Below the pieces are notes generated by a model that saw only the letters and a program-made list of their open reading frames with translations, made no database searches and was not told where the DNA came from. A program made the position numbers and the translations under genes. Positions 1-4,799 of a stretch of DNA of 5,208 bases are shown in pieces. How positions within the stretch are numbered: the first letter of the stretch is position 1; each line of letters opens with the position of its first letter. Origin of the DNA: CAZOYN01 sp964584135 (lineage in GTDB: Bacteria; Patescibacteriota; Saccharimonadia; Saccharimonadales; UBA4665); the NCBI GenBank assembly GCA_964584135.1, contig CAZOYN010000057.1, positions 1-5,208 on the forward strand. The letters run 5' to 3'.

Positions 1-1
1 G

Positions 2-1459
2 GCCGCGCTCGATCAAACCATCGTGTCGACGGCGCTGCCGCGGATTGCCAGCGACCTGAAGGGCCTGGGCAAATATTCCTGGGTGGCCACCTCGTATCTG
101 TTAACTAGCGCTGTGGCCACGCCGCTGTACGGCAAGATTAGCGACATGTTTGGCCGCAAAAAAATCTTCCAGAGCGCCATTATTATCTTTTTGGTTGGCT
201 CGGCACTGTGTGGGCTCAGCCAGACGATTAACCAGTTAATCTTCTTCCGTGGGCTGCAAGGCATTGGGGCTGGCGGGCTTATGACGCTCGTGTTTGCCAT
301 CATTGGCGACATTGTCCCGCCCCGGCAGCGCGGCCGTTACCAGGGCTATTTTGGGGCGGTGTTCGCGGCATCTAGTGTCATTGGCCCGCTGCTGGGCGGC
401 TTTTTTACGGACCACCTAAGCTGGCGCTGGGTGTTCTACATTAACCTGCCGATTGGCTTGCTAGCGCTGGCAGCCATTGCCGCCCGGCTACACTTGCCGG
501 TACACCGCACCGAGCACAAGGTTGACTATGCGGGGGCCAGTCTCCTGGCTGTCAGTGTTGTCACGCTACTGCTGGGGACGGTATGGGGTGGCGTGGACTA
601 CCCTTGGGCCTCAAAGCAAATTGTTGGCTTGTTTGGGGCCAGCCTCGTAAGCGGCCTGCTTTTCCTATGGCGCGAGACCAAGGCCGCCGAGCCTATCTTG
701 CCGTTGCGGCTCTTCAAGAACGAGATTTTTAGCGTCACCACACTCCTCAGCCTGGTAGTTGGCATCGTGATGTTTGGCGCGCTGATTTTTCTACCACAAT
801 ACCAGCAAATTGTCCGCGGCGACTCCGCCACCAAGTCCGGCTTAATGCTGCTGCCCCTGATTTTGGGCCTGATGACCGCTTCGCTTACCTCCGGCCGGAT
901 CATCTCTAAGCTTGGCCACTACCGGCCCTTCCCCATTAGCGGTAGCGTCTTTTTAATTGTCAGTTTCTGGTTATTTAGCCATGTCACCGCTACCACTCCC
1001 CGTTGGGAGCTCGGCATCTGGATGGTGCTGCTGGGGCTCGGTATTGGCCAAATCATGCCCGTGCTCACCCTGGCCGTGCAAAACGCTGTGGATCGCCGCG
1101 ACCTTGGCACAGCCACATCGTCAGTGGTCTTTTTCCGGACCATTGGCAGCTCGCTAGGTGCTGCCAGCTTTGGGGCCGTTTTGACCAACCGCCTGATTTT
1201 TCATATTAAGCAAGCGCTTCCTGGCTCCGTGGGGGCGCACGCCGCCAGCAGCCTCAAAAACAGCGCTGCCCAAATTAAAAACCTGCCGCTGGCCGCCCAA
1301 CACAGCGTCTTTAACGCCTTTGCCAGGTCGTTTCACGACGTGTTTCTGATCGGGCTTCCCTTCACCGTGGTTGCCTTGCTGATAGCACTGAAGCTCAAAG
1401 AAACGCCACTCCGGACTTCCGCCGTAGAAGAAGCGGCCGGTGAAGGCCTCAAAACCTAG
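2..1459 (+). CDS. DHA2-family MFS multidrug/H+ antiporter, 14 TM (5' partial)
   Basis: This is an inner-membrane proton-driven efflux transporter of the EmrB/QacA (DHA2) family; the substrate cannot be read from sequence. The frame is already open at base 2 and reads AALDQTIVSTALPRI, the TM1 motif D of DHA2 proteins, so the true start lies upstream and probably only a short N-terminus is missing. Further motifs are motif A (GKISDMFGRKK, from about nt 134), motif B (FFRGLQGIGAG, from about nt 242) and the antiporter motif C (SSVIGPLLGGF, from about nt 371). By eye I count 14 hydrophobic segments including the partial first, the last near nt 1340-1395, followed by a short charged tail. The stop is TAG at 1457-1459. 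It converges on the minus-strand peptidase gene with one base between the stop codons. Family is confident; substrate unknown. Confidence 0.93.
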   Translation, partial: AALDQTIVSTALPRIASDLKGLGKYSWVATSYLLTSAVATPLYGKISDMFGRKKIFQSAIIIFLVGSALCGLSQTINQLIFFRGLQGIGAGGLMTLVFAIIGDIVPPRQRGRYQGYFGAVFAASSVIGPLLGGFFTDHLSWRWVFYINLPIGLLALAAIAARLHLPVHRTEHKVDYAGASLLAVSVVTLLLGTVWGGVDYPWASKQIVGLFGASLVSGLLFLWRETKAAEPILPLRLFKNEIFSVTTLLSLVVGIVMFGALIFLPQYQQIVRGDSATKSGLMLLPLILGLMTASLTSGRIISKLGHYRPFPISGSVFLIVSFWLFSHVTATTPRWELGIWMVLLGLGIGQIMPVLTLAVQNAVDRRDLGTATSSVVFFRTIGSSLGAASFGAVLTNRLIFHIKQALPGSVGAHAASSLKNSAAQIKNLPLAAQHSVFNAFARSFHDVFLIGLPFTVVALLIALKLKETPLRTSAVEEAAGEGLKT

Positions 1460-1460
1460 G

Positions 1461-1754
1461 CTATTTGGCCAATTTCTTGGGCCAAAACACCCGGCCAACC
1501 ACCTGGTGCAGCTCCAGCCAGCCAAACTGGCGGCTGTCGGTGCTGGCCGGCAAGTTATCGCCAATCACAAACAGCTTATTATCGGCCACCCGTTCAATAC
1601 GTTTGACCTTTTCCTTGCCGTCGTGCTCAAACACCACCACGTGCCCCGGCCGTAAGCGGCGGTACAGCCGGCTGACAACAATTAACTCACCGGGCCGCAG
1701 CTTGGGTGCCATACTAGCCCCCACCACCCGACGATAAAAAATTGGCGCTTGCAT
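1461..1754 (-). CDS. sodX: S26 signal-peptidase-like protease, probable Ni-SOD maturation protease
   Basis: A 97-residue serine peptidase of the S26 (signal peptidase I/LexA-like) fold, the size expected for Ni-SOD maturation proteases. The family removes the short N-terminal propeptide of pro-SodN so that the new N-terminal His can help bind Ni. Visible motifs are VVGASMAPKL with nucleophile Ser14, RPGHVVVFEH at 35-44, VKRIERV with presumed general-base Lys51, GDN at 65-67 and STDSR at 71-75 (S26 box E). There is no obvious membrane anchor, unlike ordinary signal peptidase I, which fits a cytoplasmic or soluble role. The ATG lies 10 bases after the sodN stop. AAGGAGG at 1759-1765 overlaps that stop, so the two are probably translationally coupled. 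The stop is TAG. Assignment as SodX rests on motif pattern plus adjacency to sodN; a generic S26 peptidase is the alternative. Confidence 0.9.
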   Translation of the reverse strand: MQAPIFYRRVVGASMAPKLRPGELIVVSRLYRRLRPGHVVVFEHDGKEKVKRIERVADNKLFVIGDNLPASTDSRQFGWLELHQVVGRVFWPKKLAK

Positions 1755-1758
1755 ACAG

Positions 1759-1765
1759 CCTCCTT
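1759..1765 (-). promoter_or_regulatory. Shine-Dalgarno of sodX
   Basis: Read on the minus strand this is AAGGAGG, four bases before the sodX ATG. Its first base is also the last base of the sodN TAA stop. The overlap supports one sodN-sodX transcript and the chosen sodX start. Confidence 0.8.
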
Positions 1766-2148
1766 TACGCCTTCTTGGTCTCCCAAAAGATCTGAGCTAT
1801 CTCGTCAATCTGGTCGAGCAACAGCTGCCCGGCTTCAGGCTCCAGATGATGCTTACACTCGCTGGCCTGCTTGATGGCCTTCCAAAATTTGTCATGCAAA
1901 TCCGGATACTTTTCAAGGTGTTCCGGCTTAAAGTAGTCGGCCCATAATACCATCAGGTGATGCTTCACCAGTTCGGCCCGCTCTTCTTTAATCATAACCG
2001 CCCGGGTCTTGTTGGCCTCATCCAGCCCCTCATATTTGTCTTGAATAGCTTTGACTGACTGCGCCTCAATCCGGGCCTGAGCCGGGTCGTACACCCCACA
2101 CGGCAAGTCACAATGCGCGTAAACCGGCTTGATAAACGACAACTTCAT
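1765..2148 (-). CDS. sodN: Nickel superoxide dismutase precursor
   Basis: Ni-dependent superoxide dismutase converts superoxide to O2 and H2O2 and is a homohexamer of four-helix bundles in characterised members. The diagnostic Ni-hook is present: residues 12-20 read HCDLPCGVY, where mature His1, Cys2 and Cys6 bind Ni and Asp3, Pro5 and Tyr9 shape the site. The hook continues into DPAQARIEAQSVKAI, very close to the Streptomyces sequence I recall. The 11-residue leader MKLSFIKPVYA is the propeptide, predicted to be cut after Ala11, leaving a 116-residue mature chain against 117 in Streptomyces. Conserved Glu17 (mature), the IKEERAELVKHHL helix carrying the Arg47 equivalent, the WADYFKPEHLEKYP segment and the C-terminal IFWETKKA are all present. 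The leader lacks a long hydrophobic core, so a cytoplasmic enzyme is likely. Stop TAA. It sits between trmD and sodX. No Ni transporter or Nur-type regulator is in the window. Confidence 0.97.
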   Translation of the reverse strand: MKLSFIKPVYAHCDLPCGVYDPAQARIEAQSVKAIQDKYEGLDEANKTRAVMIKEERAELVKHHLMVLWADYFKPEHLEKYPDLHDKFWKAIKQASECKHHLEPEAGQLLLDQIDEIAQIFWETKKA

Positions 2149-2154
2149 AGAAAC

Positions 2155-2160
2155 CCTCCT
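2155..2160 (-). promoter_or_regulatory. Shine-Dalgarno of sodN
   Basis: Minus-strand AGGAGG (within AAAGGAGGG) lies six bases before the sodN ATG. It fixes the start and predicts strong translation. It is one of the best ribosome binding sites in the window. Confidence 0.85.
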
Positions 2161-2173
2161 TTATGCACTATTT

Positions 2174-2179
2174 AGTATA
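2174..2179 (-). promoter_or_regulatory. Candidate -10 element for sodN
   Basis: Minus-strand TATACT lies immediately after the trmD stop, which would give a leader of roughly 20 bases before the sodN ATG. No good -35 is seen about 17 bases upstream, inside the end of trmD. This could be an activator-dependent promoter, or sodN may simply be read through from trmD. The same TATACT hexamer occurs upstream of khpA. Confidence 0.45.
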
Positions 2180-2181
2180 GC

Positions 2182-2835
2182 CTATTCAGCTGCCGGCTGG
2201 CCGTGGGATTTCCGCCACGCCTCGATTTCGGCATGGTGGCCGCTCAGGAGTACATCTGGCACTTTGAGACCCTTGAAGTCTTCCGGACGAGTGTATTGGG
2301 GAAACTCGATGGTTGTATCATCGGCCTGGAACGATTCAATCTCGGCCGAAGCCTCGCCGCCAAGCACGCCGGGCAGCAGGCGGACAACCGAGTCAATTAT
2401 GACCATGGCAGGCAATTCGCCGCCGGTCAGTACGTAGTTACCGATGCAGAACTGCTCATCCACCCAGTTTGTGACGCGCTCATCATAGCCTTCGTAACGC
2501 GGGCAGACAATAATCAAGCCCTGCTCGTTGGCCAGGCCCTTGGCATCTGATTGCTTATACAGCTTGCCGCGGGGCGTGGGCAGCAAGACCTTGGCGCCCG
2601 GATCGTTCTTTTTGGCTTGCTTAATGGCCGCCGCCAGTGGCTCAACCATCAAGAGCATGCCGTCGCCACCACCGTAAGGCGTGTCGTCAACTTGCTGGCG
2701 CGACCCGAGCCCAAAGTCGCGTAAATTAATGAATTCGTAGGCCGCAATCTCCCGGTCGCTGGCCTTCCAGAGCATGCTATTTCCCAGCACGCCGGTAAAC
2801 ATTTCCGGAAATAAGGTTATTACTTGAATTTTCAT
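2182..2835 (-). CDS. trmD: tRNA (guanine37-N1)-methyltransferase TrmD, short form
   Basis: SPOUT-family enzyme that uses S-adenosylmethionine to methylate N1 of G37 next to the anticodon, which prevents +1 frameshifting; family members are homodimers with a trefoil knot. Visible motifs are FPEMF near residue 9, VDDTPYGGGDGM at 49-60, the knot segments LPTPRG (85-90) and CPRYEGYDER (111-120), IGNYVLTGGELPAM (131-144), Arg152 (aligning with E. coli Arg154), FPQYTRP (178-184) and VPDVLLSGHHAEIEAWR (192-208). At 217 aa it ends just after the IEAWR motif, some 35-40 residues shorter than E. coli TrmD (255 aa), so most of the C-terminal tRNA-binding extension is missing. Glu167 sits where E. coli has catalytic Asp169. 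No clear Shine-Dalgarno precedes the ATG. The usual neighbours rimM and rplS are absent. Identity is very secure. Confidence 0.97.
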   Translation of the reverse strand: MKIQVITLFPEMFTGVLGNSMLWKASDREIAAYEFINLRDFGLGSRQQVDDTPYGGGDGMLLMVEPLAAAIKQAKKNDPGAKVLLPTPRGKLYKQSDAKGLANEQGLIIVCPRYEGYDERVTNWVDEQFCIGNYVLTGGELPAMVIIDSVVRLLPGVLGGEASAEIESFQADDTTIEFPQYTRPEDFKGLKVPDVLLSGHHAEIEAWRKSHGQPAAE

Positions 2836-2885
2836 AACTTTATGATATCATCATATTAATTTTAAACTGTTGTGATGGAGGTGTG
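2836..2885. promoter_or_regulatory. Divergent promoter region with 10-bp palindrome
   Basis: This 50-base AT-rich gap separates trmD (leftward) from the orphan gene (rightward). It holds the perfect palindrome ATGATATCAT at 2842-2851. TATGAT, a good -10 hexamer, occurs on the plus strand at 2841-2846 and on the minus strand at 2855-2850, so the two -10-like elements face each other over the palindrome. No -35 on either side matches well, and trmD would have a very short leader. I read it as a probable shared promoter/operator, but the start sites are unproven. Confidence 0.45.
2877..2882 (+). promoter_or_regulatory. Shine-Dalgarno deciding the start of the orphan gene
   Basis: GGAGGT lies just before two candidate starts, GTG at 2883 and ATG at 2886. 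Only the ATG leaves any spacer (three to four bases, still short), so ATG 2886 is preferred. Confidence 0.6.
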
Positions 2886-3452
2886 ATGGTTCGGAAGATT
2901 GATCTGGGACACGAAGCCTCAGAAGCATTGTATCAGATTGAAAGATTCACGGACGGGAGCGTGCCTTTCACTGGTAACTCAACAAGGAGCGTAGTCTTAC
3001 CTGAACGTATAGGTATCGTGGATGATGAATCTGAAGATGACGTCTATGCTCTTATAGCCCCTGGGGAGGCGCCTGGACTAGGTGGTGAAGGTATGGGGCG
3101 CAATTCTACAGGCAAAGAACGCTTAGATAATGACGTGCGTGTAGATATTGTCGAACACAGCCCGCCAGTAGAACGGCAGTGGCCATTAGCTAACGGCCGC
3201 TTACTGCAGATTCTCCGAAGAGGTGACATCAACGACGGAGAATCTCTCCATTTGATATTGTCAGATACTGATCAAGATGGGGAGCCTCTTGATGCGACGT
3301 CGAGGTCAATTCGATGGGATCGATGGGATGACAAAGAAGATAGAGTAGTCGGTTATGATCCAGCCGAGCAGAAAGGAAAGTACCTGGGTAGAGACGGAGT
3401 AAAAGTTTTAGTTCTAGAATTTGCAAAAGTCATTGACTCTATCGAGGAATAG
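2886..3452 (+). CDS. Hypothetical acidic protein, orphan
   Basis: I do not recognise this 188-residue protein. It has no signal peptide, membrane segment, Cys pair or nucleotide-binding motif. It is acidic, with a DDESEDD cluster around residue 45 and many Asp/Glu elsewhere. A Gly-rich stretch (APGEAPGLGGEGMGRN) lies around residues 57-72. Short beta-like segments include RLLQILRRGD and SLHLILSDTDQDGE. An unusual SIRWDRWDDKEDR run comes near residue 140. The C-terminus (VKVLVLEFAKVIDSIEE) could form a strand and helix. Open frame with a ribosome binding site, own stop (TAG) and a strong terminator 15 bases downstream argue for a real, independently transcribed gene. It is the only + strand gene between - strand translation genes, and its coding sequence looks AT-richer and less codon-biased than theirs, which could mean recent transfer or fast evolution. 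Function unknown. Confidence 0.75.
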   Translation: MVRKIDLGHEASEALYQIERFTDGSVPFTGNSTRSVVLPERIGIVDDESEDDVYALIAPGEAPGLGGEGMGRNSTGKERLDNDVRVDIVEHSPPVERQWPLANGRLLQILRRGDINDGESLHLILSDTDQDGEPLDATSRSIRWDRWDDKEDRVVGYDPAEQKGKYLGRDGVKVLVLEFAKVIDSIEE

Positions 3453-3467
3453 ATAACTGCATCAACC

Positions 3468-3495
3468 AAAAAGAGCCCCCGTGGAGGCTCTTTTT
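3468..3495. terminator. Bidirectional intrinsic terminator
   Basis: AAAAAGAGCC (3468-3477) pairs perfectly over 10 bp with GGCTCTTTTT (3486-3495) around an 8-base loop. The A-run on one side and T-run on the other make it a good Rho-independent terminator in both directions. On the + strand it lies 15 bases after the orphan stop; on the - strand it lies downstream of khpA. Confidence 0.88.
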
Positions 3496-3502
3496 GTCAC
3501 AT

Positions 3503-3549
3503 AAAGCTCCCATCTTTCAATGGCTCGCAGAGCTTTTGGTTTTTGTTTT
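3503..3549 (+). terminator. Second, weaker hairpin with T-rich tail
   Basis: AAAGCTC (3503-3509) pairs with GAGCTTT (3530-3536). Inside it CCAT (3510-3513) pairs with ATGG (3520-3523), leaving a six-base bulge on the 3' side. An interrupted T-rich stretch follows to about 3549. It fits a back-up terminator in tandem with the one just upstream. Confidence 0.5.
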
Positions 3550-3580
3550 AACATTCGTCTTACGACTAGCTCTTACTATA

Positions 3581-3596
3581 CGTGATCTAGCTCACG
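3581..3596. repeat. 16-bp near-palindrome CGTGA-N6-TCACG
   Basis: Five-base arms CGTGA and TCACG flank TCTAGC, whose core CTAG is itself palindromic, so only one base pair breaks perfect symmetry. It lies 35 bases past the khpA stop in a gene-free region (3453-3631). No T-run follows on either strand, so it is not a simple intrinsic terminator. It could be a 3' RNA hairpin of the khpA transcript or a protein-binding site. Confidence 0.5.
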
Positions 3597-3631
3597 CTTT
3601 TCAAGCGGAATTGTAACAACTACAACGAGAG

Positions 3632-4120
3632 CTAGACGTCGAGGTCGTCGAGCTCTTCCAGCTCTTTGCGGGTCTGCGACAAGCGGTCGGACGTATCTTC
3701 GGTGGTGTCGGCCTTGGTCTCTACCACTTCGTCGTCCACCATATCGGTCATGCCGGTGTCATCAGGAGCGCTCACAGCCGTATCATCGGCGGTGTCATCA
3801 GTCATAGTGTCATCGGCCGGGGCATTTGGTTTGGCTGGGGCGGCATCATCGTAGCTGCGGCCGGCGCCGGGCGGGCCGTTGTCGATAATCTTAAGGTTGT
3901 AGCGGGCGTCGTTCTTGGTACCGAGGGCGCGCAAAAGCGTTCGTAATGATTGCGCGGTGGCACCGCGCTTGCCGATGACACGGCCCAAATCTTCTGGATC
4001 CACGGTTAGCTCAAGCAAGACACCTTTTTCGTCAATACGGCGCTCAATTTTAACCTTATCGGGTTGGCTGACAAGGGATTTTACGACAAATTCGACAAAT
4101 TGCTGGTCAATACTGTTCAT
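3632..4120 (-). CDS. khpA: KH-domain RNA-binding protein KhpA with acidic C-terminal extension
   Basis: The first ~80 residues form the single KH domain of the KhpA (YlqC) family, a small RNA-binding protein that in other bacteria partners with KhpB and affects cell division and RNA stability. The start MNSIDQQFVEFVVKSLVSQPDKV is typical and the GxxG RNA-binding loop is GKRG at residues 50-53 (VIGKRGATAQSLRTLL). Family members usually end near residue 75-85. Here a further ~80 residues follow, rich in Asp, Thr and Ala, with repeated DDT units (about 103-122) and a final charged segment RKELEELDDLDV. This tail is probably disordered. AGGGAG lies seven bases before the ATG. It follows rpsP, its usual partner, but has its own probable promoter. 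Stop TAG. Identity of the KH domain is secure; the tail has no known role. Confidence 0.93.
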   Translation of the reverse strand: MNSIDQQFVEFVVKSLVSQPDKVKIERRIDEKGVLLELTVDPEDLGRVIGKRGATAQSLRTLLRALGTKNDARYNLKIIDNGPPGAGRSYDDAAPAKPNAPADDTMTDDTADDTAVSAPDDTGMTDMVDDEVVETKADTTEDTSDRLSQTRKELEELDDLDV

Positions 4121-4127
4121 AGACAGG

Positions 4128-4133
4128 CTCCCT
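4128..4133 (-). promoter_or_regulatory. Shine-Dalgarno of khpA
   Basis: Minus-strand AGGGAG lies seven bases upstream of the ATG at 4120-4118 and supports that start. Confidence 0.75.
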
Positions 4134-4151
4134 ACATTACTGAATACATCT

Positions 4152-4160
4152 AGTATAGCA
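4152..4160 (-). promoter_or_regulatory. Extended -10 promoter for khpA
   Basis: Minus-strand TGCTATACT matches the extended -10 pattern TGN-TATAAT with one mismatch. It sits in the 74-base gap between rpsP and khpA and would give a leader of about 25 bases. No convincing -35 is present, which an extended -10 promoter does not need. khpA may therefore be transcribed separately as well as from the rpsP promoter. Confidence 0.6.
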
Positions 4161-4194
4161 AACCGACCTGGGTGGTTTATGAAAATCCTGACGC

Positions 4195-4662
4195 TTACGC
4201 TTCGGGTTTAGCGGCCGGGGGCTCTTCGGGGGCTGGCTCTTCGGCAGGCGTTTCAACAGGGGAAGTTTCGGTTTCTTCAGCAGCAGGTTCAGCTGTTTCA
4301 GGAGCTTCGACAGCTGCTTCCTCGGCTGGAACTTTCTCAACGGGTTCGGGCGGACGGGTGCTGCGACGTTTGTCCGGGTTGCGGACAGCCCGTTCTTGCT
4401 TAGTGCCTTCGCCGACCCAAGCTGGCAGCTTGAGGCCTTCTGATTTGAGTAAGCGAGCCACGCTCTCCGAGGGCTGGGCACCGTGGTCCAGGTAGAACTG
4501 GGCTTTTTCTTTGTTGACAATGGTTTGTTTGCTGTGCGGATCGTAGCTACCTAATGAGGCAACGAGTTTGCCGCTGGTTGGGGTCCGGCGACTGTCTTGG
4601 ACGACAACGCGGAATTGAGCGTGGCCTTTACGACCGGTACGCTGCATGCGAATGACTAACAT
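4195..4662 (-). CDS. rpsP: 30S ribosomal protein S16 (bS16) with acidic C-terminal tail
   Basis: bS16 binds 16S rRNA and helps assemble the 30S body. The N-terminal ~85 residues are canonical: MLVIRMQRTGRKGHAQFRVVV, DSRRTPTSGKLVASLGSYDP (23-42) and the helix AQFYLDHGAQPSESVARLLKSEG (54-76). A basic linker (about 88-103, RNPDKRRSTR) leads into a ~50-residue tail made almost entirely of Glu, Pro, Ala, Thr and Val, ending EEPPAAKPEA. S16 is usually 80-90 aa, so the 155-aa form nearly doubles it with what is probably a disordered acidic arm. Shine-Dalgarno GGAAGG lies seven bases before the ATG. The gene sits downstream of rnc behind a near-consensus promoter and upstream of khpA. Stop TAA. Identity is very secure. 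Confidence 0.97.
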   Translation of the reverse strand: MLVIRMQRTGRKGHAQFRVVVQDSRRTPTSGKLVASLGSYDPHSKQTIVNKEKAQFYLDHGAQPSESVARLLKSEGLKLPAWVGEGTKQERAVRNPDKRRSTRPPEPVEKVPAEEAAVEAPETAEPAAEETETSPVETPAEEPAPEEPPAAKPEA

Positions 4663-4669
4663 TCAGTTT

Positions 4670-4675
4670 CCTTCC
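4670..4675 (-). promoter_or_regulatory. Shine-Dalgarno of rpsP
   Basis: Minus-strand GGAAGG lies seven bases upstream of the ATG at 4662-4660 and confirms the S16 start. Confidence 0.75.
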
Positions 4676-4705
4676 CAAATCTTAATGAACGTTTATAACC
4701 TGTTT

Positions 4706-4734
4706 ATTCTACAGATATGCACCTCTGTTGTCAA
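4706..4734 (-). promoter_or_regulatory. Sigma70-type promoter of rpsP
   Basis: On the minus strand a perfect -35 TTGACA (4734-4729) is followed by a 17-base spacer and the -10 TAGAAT (4711-4706), one mismatch from consensus. Transcription would start near 4699, giving a leader of about 35-40 bases before rpsP. This is the strongest promoter in the window, as suits a ribosomal protein gene. Confidence 0.88.
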
Positions 4735-4737
4735 CAC

Positions 4738-4756
4738 CGTGAATTTTAATCACGTC
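4738..4756. repeat. Inverted repeat CGTGA-N7-TCACG just upstream of the rpsP -35
   Basis: CGTGA and TCACG arms flank ATTTTAA, starting about four bases upstream of the -35 hexamer. The arms are the same as in the near-palindrome beyond khpA. It could be an operator or activator site for rpsP, or the stem of a 3' structure of the rnc mRNA. Confidence 0.4.
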
Positions 4757-4767
4757 TTTGTATCAGA

Positions 4768-4786
4768 GTACACACTCGATGTGTAC
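4768..4786 (-). other. Stem-loop just downstream of rnc
   Basis: GTACACA (4768-4774) and TGTGTAC (4780-4786) pair perfectly over 7 bp around a five-base loop CTCGA, starting 13 bases after the rnc stop on the minus strand. No U-run follows, so it is a weak or Rho-assisted terminator at best, or an RNA 3' end protector or processing site. Confidence 0.5.
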
Positions 4787-4799
4787 CCAGTCAAATCCA

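Noticed and set aside
23..25. GTG at 23 as the start of the transporter
   Set aside because: The frame is open to base 2 and the upstream codons encode LDQTI, part of the conserved TM1 motif, so this GTG is an internal Val and the gene is cut by the window edge.
1154..1564. 136-codon open frame on the minus strand under the transporter end and sodX
   Set aside because: It overlaps two well-supported genes, has biased composition and no recognisable motif; it is a shadow of the coding frames.
2203..2550. 115-codon + strand frame opposite trmD
   Set aside because: It is antisense to conserved TrmD sequence, lacks a clear ribosome binding site and looks like a shadow frame.
2875..2886. Mini-ORF ATG GAG GTG TGA whose stop overlaps the orphan ATG (TGATG)
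   Set aside because: Three codons made mostly of Shine-Dalgarno sequence are easily explained by chance; no sign of a leader peptide.
3548..3579. Possible + strand promoter TTAACA ... TACTAT in the gene-free stretch
   Set aside because: The spacer is 20 bases and no + strand gene follows before the khpA end.
3750..3840. Repetitive GTCATC-like units as a possible tandem repeat or CRISPR remnant
   Set aside because: The units are degenerate, have no spacers, and simply encode the Asp-Asp-Thr-rich tail of KhpA.
4663..4799. tRNA or riboswitch between rnc and rpsP
   Set aside because: Only a promoter and two short inverted repeats are visible; no cloverleaf or known riboswitch core could be found.
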